Shown here piece after piece: positions 61,301 through 64,000 of a DNA stretch of 64,000 nt. The stretch covers positions 4,190,001-4,254,000 of the forward strand of contig JAYKKM010000054.1 of assembly GCA_035772405.1 (NCBI GenBank). Reading direction: 5' to 3'. The position numbers were made by a program, and so were the translations under genes. The stretch's first letter is position 1. Each line of letters begins with the position of its first letter. This DNA comes from Chrysogorgia sp. JL179-B06. Taxonomy: Eukaryota > Cnidaria > Anthozoa > Scleralcyonacea > Chrysogorgiidae. The notes under the pieces were generated by a model that had not been told where the DNA came from, did not search any database, and was given only the letters and a program-made list of their open reading frames with translations.

Positions 61301-63861
61301 TATAAGTACCTTTAGAATTTTGGCCATGGCTCGTTATGTCCTCAAGAAGTCGAAATCCAGAGAAGAACCTGGGGAATGATTTCTATTTCAAGTCTATATA
61401 CCTCAGTAAAATTAACCCTCTATAATATTTTTAATACTAACCACATCAAGAAAGAAAAACGAAGAAAAATGTTTTAAATATTTTAAATTTCTAAATCTAT
61501 TAGACTTTTGTGAGTAGATAAGATACATCAGGATGACAATCGTAAGGCAGTTTACAAACTGAGTAGCTATGAGAAGTCGTGTTAAACATTTACGTTTCGG
61601 TACGGCATGCAGCTAATTATATAATGACTAATGTAAGATAAGTGGAAAAACGTGTCGTATATATAAACCATAATATATCTCACTGGTGAGAACATAAATT
61701 TGCCACTGCAAAGACGTTATAATATATTATATAATATTGACTTTAAAACAAATACTATCTTTAAGGTCCTAATTTAAAGCCATGTTACAAACATCTCGAG
61801 AGAATAAAAAGATTTGAGACTCGTCCAAAGACATTTGTTCCTCTATGTGGTATTGATGGATATTATGCACCCATACAATGTCATTCATCAACTGGTTATT
61901 GTTGGTGTGTTGACAAATTTGGCAAGGAAAAGGTTGGAACTAGGATCAAGGGACTTACTTATTGTGGTGAGTTTGTGTTATTGAGTAGAGAAGGGGCGAG
62001 ATTATAGTTGGGAGAACGAAAGAGTCAAGTACAGAATAGACATTAGTATACGGTATGTAAATCTCTGCGGAAACTTCGCAATTTCTCAGGAAAAATATTT
62101 TCCCAAAGCTGGGCGCAGCAAGACAATCTGGTAACCTGAATCCTAATTAATACTAAAATGAACAAATTATTATAGTATGCCAAATTATTATAGGATTAAG
62201 CCCAGAAATTATGCATACACTAGTATAATATACTGAGTATTATGAGCATGTGTAGCCATATGTACTCACTACGTGCCTATTTTTTGTTTTGAGAATTTTT
62301 AATACCAATTGAACCACGTGCCCTAGGTGGAATTAATTGCATTAAATTATCCTTCTTCATGAACGGTTTTGTTTTGAGAATTTTTAATAGCAATTGAACC
62401 ATCGACCATTGCAGTATTTCACAATGATTAACACTCTGATTATCAAATTTTGGGATTAGAAAAAGGGAAACAAGTTTCGTTGAATTCATTCAATTTTCGC
62501 TGTCAGTAAATACGTGTATACATTGCATACCTATTTTTTCTTTCTCTTTGACGAACTTTGAACGATCTATCTGATGAGAGACTGTGCGCTAATGAAGTAA
62601 CCTAGCGCATTTAAGAAAATCAAAAATGTAAATAAATTTCCATGCGAAATAAAGAGAATGTGAATCATTCGTATTCCCAAAAGTAATCTCAACACCATCC
62701 TGTCACTACAACGCCACTCTCAGCATTTCACGTCTTCAGAACAACGTTAACTCGCGGAGAGATGAGAGCAATTCTTTTAAGATTTTTAAGATTAATTGTT
62801 TAGCAATACTGAAGCGTTTTGGAAGTCATAAAACAAGCTTCAAGTATCAAATACGGTAGACAACTAACCGAGAGTTCTTCAAAATGCAAAATGTATTTTT
62901 TTGCCGTTGCCGTTCCTATAACCCCAAAGACGAGATATGACTGATATATATATTCTACATGAAGTAAATAGTTGAATACAAAAATGTTTCATGATTTAAG
63001 CTTTGCATTGATGTTCTATAAAGGATTGTTAATGAGTTTCTTCACGCTTTCCGTGTGATAGACTGGTTGAGAATTTGAGTGAAAAAGTTGATAAAATCTT
63101 TAGTATAGCTTATAGTATATCATCAACGTTTGAATTAGATCAAATTTCTCTAGCAGCAGAATATTGTATCCGAAATTATGACTGGATTGACCTCGTCATT
63201 AGCATTTCTAAAAAAAAACCTTCACAGAACAGGGCACGTGGTTCAATTGCTATTAAAAATTCTCAAAACAAAACCGTTCATGAATAAGGATAATTTAACG
63301 CAATTAATTCCACCCAGGGCACGTGCACGTTAATAGAACCTCATGACCAAATTGTTTTGCAATGTAAAACAGATTGGTTGAAACAACCAGTTTGATAGGT
63401 TGTCTTAGATTCATAACCAATTTGAGCCAAATATTTTGATTAAAATTATTAAAATGGCCGTAGTTTGGTTGTTTCAAGTTTTCAACCAATAAATTTGGTT
63501 GTTTCAACCCGTAAAAAAATGGTCAATTGATGAATCTGAGATAACCGAATTGAATTGGTTGTTTTAACCAATCTGTTTTTACAGTATGGTTATACTTTAC
63601 GTGCATGATAAACAGGTTACTTACTTTAACTTGTGTCTGTAGGTTTACAGTCTGTGAGACGACCCTGCGAAAGACATCGGTCGTTAACTGATGGTTTAGC
63701 CGCTACCCGTCGGTCATTCTTTATTCCTCGATGTAATGAAAAAGGTTACTACTCCCCTCTGCAATGCCTCACTAGAAACAAAAAATGTTGGTGCGTTGAT
63801 AAAAATGGCAAAGAAAAAAAAGGAACTCGTAAACAAGGAATTACTAATTGTGAAGACAAAG
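48102..63861 (+). CDS. Secreted thyroglobulin type-1 domain protein, first four exons (partial)
   Basis: Proposed exons: 48102-48203, 55592-55631, 61766-61966 and 63643-63861, all with GT/AG borders and phases 0, 0-1, 1-1, 1-1. Exon 1 encodes a likely signal peptide (MNIVVAVWVFSVLFVVNCGS). The 40-bp exon adds ASLGDDIVQLNET. The last two exons each encode one thyroglobulin type-1 domain with the CWCV core: FVPLCGIDGYYAPIQCHSST then GYCWCVDKFGKE, and FFIPRCNEKGYYSPLQCLTR then KKCWCVDKNGKE. Such domains often inhibit cysteine or aspartic proteases; equistatin of sea anemones is a cnidarian example. Joining exon 1 and the micro-exon to the domains is inference from phase and order over long introns. 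If exon 4 is not spliced at 63861 the frame reads on to a stop at 63935 with a hydrophobic tail. More domains probably lie beyond the window. Confidence 0.65.
48204..50692. other. Intron 1 of the thyroglobulin-type gene, first part
   Basis: AT-rich with small TA runs; no nested gene or clear element was recognised. Confidence 0.35.
50702..51126. mobile_element. MITE, CCTCGTACCCAGGGC family, copy 2, with 9-bp duplication
   Basis: The left end CAACCTCGTACCCAGGGCA is intact. The right end has GCCGTGGAGGCAAAATG then AGGTTG, lacking the CCCTGGGTACG block. TATCAGGTG flanks both sides (50693-50701 and 51127-51135). Otherwise it matches 9116-9614 in ends and subterminal words. Confidence 0.82.
51905..51980 (-). 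repeat. Dispersed repeat shared with 42870-42965
   Basis: In reverse it matches CAGTTATGGTAGCAACGG, CATTTTACCCATATA and AAAGTGTCAAAAT...GACCAATTA. Function unknown. It ends just where the CR1-type fragment begins. Confidence 0.6.
51981..52757 (+). pseudogene. CR1-type LINE reverse transcriptase fragment with (GTAT)n tail
   Basis: RT words in order: ALILLDLSKAFDSISHTIL, NWFNSYLSNRTQYLYVRIGS, ITYGVPQGAILSPLLF, and the catalytic SYVDDSKVYLSF (YVDD at 52284-52295). After a deletion come ELQYPQCTRNSHLLNIPLF and a C-terminal KIWNNLDNELKQEQSLRTF, then CCCAATAAAG and (GTAT)n at 52730-52756. Frameshifts and a deletion between RT and C-terminus mark it as dead. Confidence 0.8.
52841..52972. mobile_element. 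Foldback element
   Basis: GAGTGTTTCACCGGGATATC...CAAACACGAGAAAA faces TTTTCGAGTGTTTGGATATC...CCGGTGGGACACGAG, with GAGCGCGCAGCGCGAG in the loop. Confidence 0.75.
53241..53308. repeat. Perfect 68-bp palindrome
   Basis: TGCATACGTAATTAAGATAT... meets its exact complement at an ACTAGT centre with no spacer or mismatch. The inner TTTGGATC words recall the neighbouring GTGTTTGGATATCC foldbacks. Confidence 0.92.
53490..53600 (+). repeat. Dispersed repeat shared with 63110-63200
   Basis: AGCAGAATATTGTATCCGAA and a following ATGGCTGGGTTGACGTCAT match the copy at 63152-63196 (ATGACTGGATTGACCTCGT). Function unknown. Confidence 0.6.
53881..53955 (+). mobile_element. Possible tRNA-derived SINE head
   Basis: GATAGCTCAACTGGTAGAGC is a good pol III A box in tRNA form. 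The region where a B box should be (GTTGGAATCAATTC) is degraded, and the acceptor stem does not pair. Confidence 0.4.
54549..54701. mobile_element. Foldback with short TTAGGG-like core
   Basis: GGCCCTTTCTCGATATATAT...GAGCAACCGAAATG faces TATTTCGGTTGTTCATATAT...CGAGAAAGCG. The loop holds irregular TTAGGGTTAGG words (54621-54655). Confidence 0.65.
54702..55591. other. Intron 1 of the thyroglobulin-type gene, last part
   Basis: No element or nested gene recognised. It ends in a good polypyrimidine stretch and CAG before the micro-exon at 55592. Confidence 0.35.
58190..58328. mobile_element. hAT-like end inside the second gypsy, with (C)n and (AC)n
   Basis: GAGGACCCCCGGACCCCC, then a C-run and (CA)n (58257-58303), then CCGTTCCTACGCCTCTG. 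Read in reverse, the last is CAGAGGCGTAGGAACGG, like a hAT end. GCTCAAATTGCTGCAAATT upstream also occurs near 26961 in the hAT-like element. The partner end was not found. Confidence 0.5.
59808..59992. mobile_element. 185-bp MITE with 11-bp target duplication
   Basis: Ends AGCCTCCTCCGCAGGC and GCCTGCGGAGGAGGCT are exact inverses, and the similarity continues inward (TCTGTGGCTTCTTTTTTCCG versus its partner). AGCTGTGATTT occurs directly on both sides (59797-59807 and 59993-60003). A 9-11-bp duplication would fit Mutator-like elements. It sits inside the second gypsy relic. Confidence 0.88.
60910..60966 (+). mobile_element. One arm of the TATCATTTATAGACC foldback family
   Basis: TTATCATTTATAGACCCGGA...GGGGAATTCGACGAAATATTACCCCGAGGGATG matches the arms of 25688-25831. 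The other arm is missing. Confidence 0.65.
61049..61186. mobile_element. hAT-type MITE, copy B
   Basis: CAGTGGCGAACTGGTCATGC to GGCCAACTTCGCTACT matches 41899-42051 through the centre (TAAACATCTGCATATTTTGA). The left arm has lost GCTGGCCGTAGCAA. The duplication is eroded (TGAGTCTA versus CGAGTAAG). Confidence 0.75.
61967..63360. repeat. Intron between thyroglobulin domains, with an inverted repeat pair
   Basis: TTTTGTTTTGAGAATTTTTA...CAATTGAACC (62286-62404, itself partly duplicated) is repeated in reverse at 63230-63328, with GGGCACGTG at each outer edge. It may be a foldback element or two facing copies. Copy 2 of the 53490 repeat lies at 63110-63200. Confidence 0.6.
63361..63585. mobile_element. 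MITE, CACTGTAAAAACAGATTGGTT family, copy 2
   Basis: Starts TGTAAAACAGATTGGTTG and ends CCAATCTGTTTTTACAG. Matches 43985-44204, with small deletions. It lies about 60 bp before the second thyroglobulin-domain exon. Confidence 0.75.
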
Positions 63862-64000
63862 GTTTGTTAAATAATTCTGCCAGTATTCTTATATTCTTAT
63901 ATACAGTATATTCTTATATATTCCAATCAATATAAATCAAATATTATGTTTTTATACGTTCATACATTGCGATTAATTGCGGCCCATGTCTTATGCTCGC

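Overview
The window is eukaryotic. It has spliced genes with GT/AG introns, AT-rich intergenic DNA, many microsatellites and a dense mix of metazoan transposons. The repeat types (Penelope-like tails with hammerhead-like cores, CR1-type LINE ends, short foldback and hAT-type elements, BEL and Ty3/gypsy elements, an IS3-like integrase with a HECT ligase) and a secreted thyroglobulin type-1 gene suggest a cnidarian, most likely an anthozoan. This placement is inference; no search was run.

Left third (1-24850): a nested stack of mobile elements. A BEL/Pao retrotransposon runs leftward off the edge (1-2102, with a candidate 5' LTR at 2322-2503). It abuts the 3' end of a decayed Ty3/gypsy element whose pol is cut in two, with the last ~48 codons at 2521-2669 and the rest at 21207-24776. 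Between the two halves sits an 18.5-kb DNA transposon (2670-21206). Its inverted repeats are about 1.8 and 1.6 kb and end in TATGGGCGGCCG. It carries two convergent spliced genes that I could rebuild with every exon phase matching: a 515-codon DD(36)E integrase (4893-8034, +) and a 700-codon HECT ubiquitin ligase with a UBZ4-like zinc finger (18691-10007, -). It looks like a young, potentially complete two-gene transposon and is the main discovery here.

Middle (24850-48100): no host gene recognised. It holds foldback and hAT-like elements, a ~1.85-kb array of 9-bp units with an inverted tail, degraded LINE fragments, LINE 3' ends that run into microsatellites, a ~0.9-kb TTTATTGA array inside a LINE relic, and a palindromic pair of Penelope-like tails.

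Right quarter (48102-64000): exons of one probable host gene on the + strand. There is a signal-peptide exon, a 40-bp micro-exon and two thyroglobulin type-1 exons with compatible phases (0, 0-1, 1-1, 1-1). The gene probably continues past the window. Its introns hold a CR1-type fragment, a second decayed Ty3/gypsy element (56150-60760, -) and several MITEs, one with an 11-bp and one with a 9-bp target duplication.

How the parts relate: the integrase presumably acts on the motif-rich inverted repeats of the 18.5-kb element. The HECT protein is carried with it and could modify host or element proteins with ubiquitin. The thyroglobulin-type gene is unrelated host sequence in which other elements have settled.
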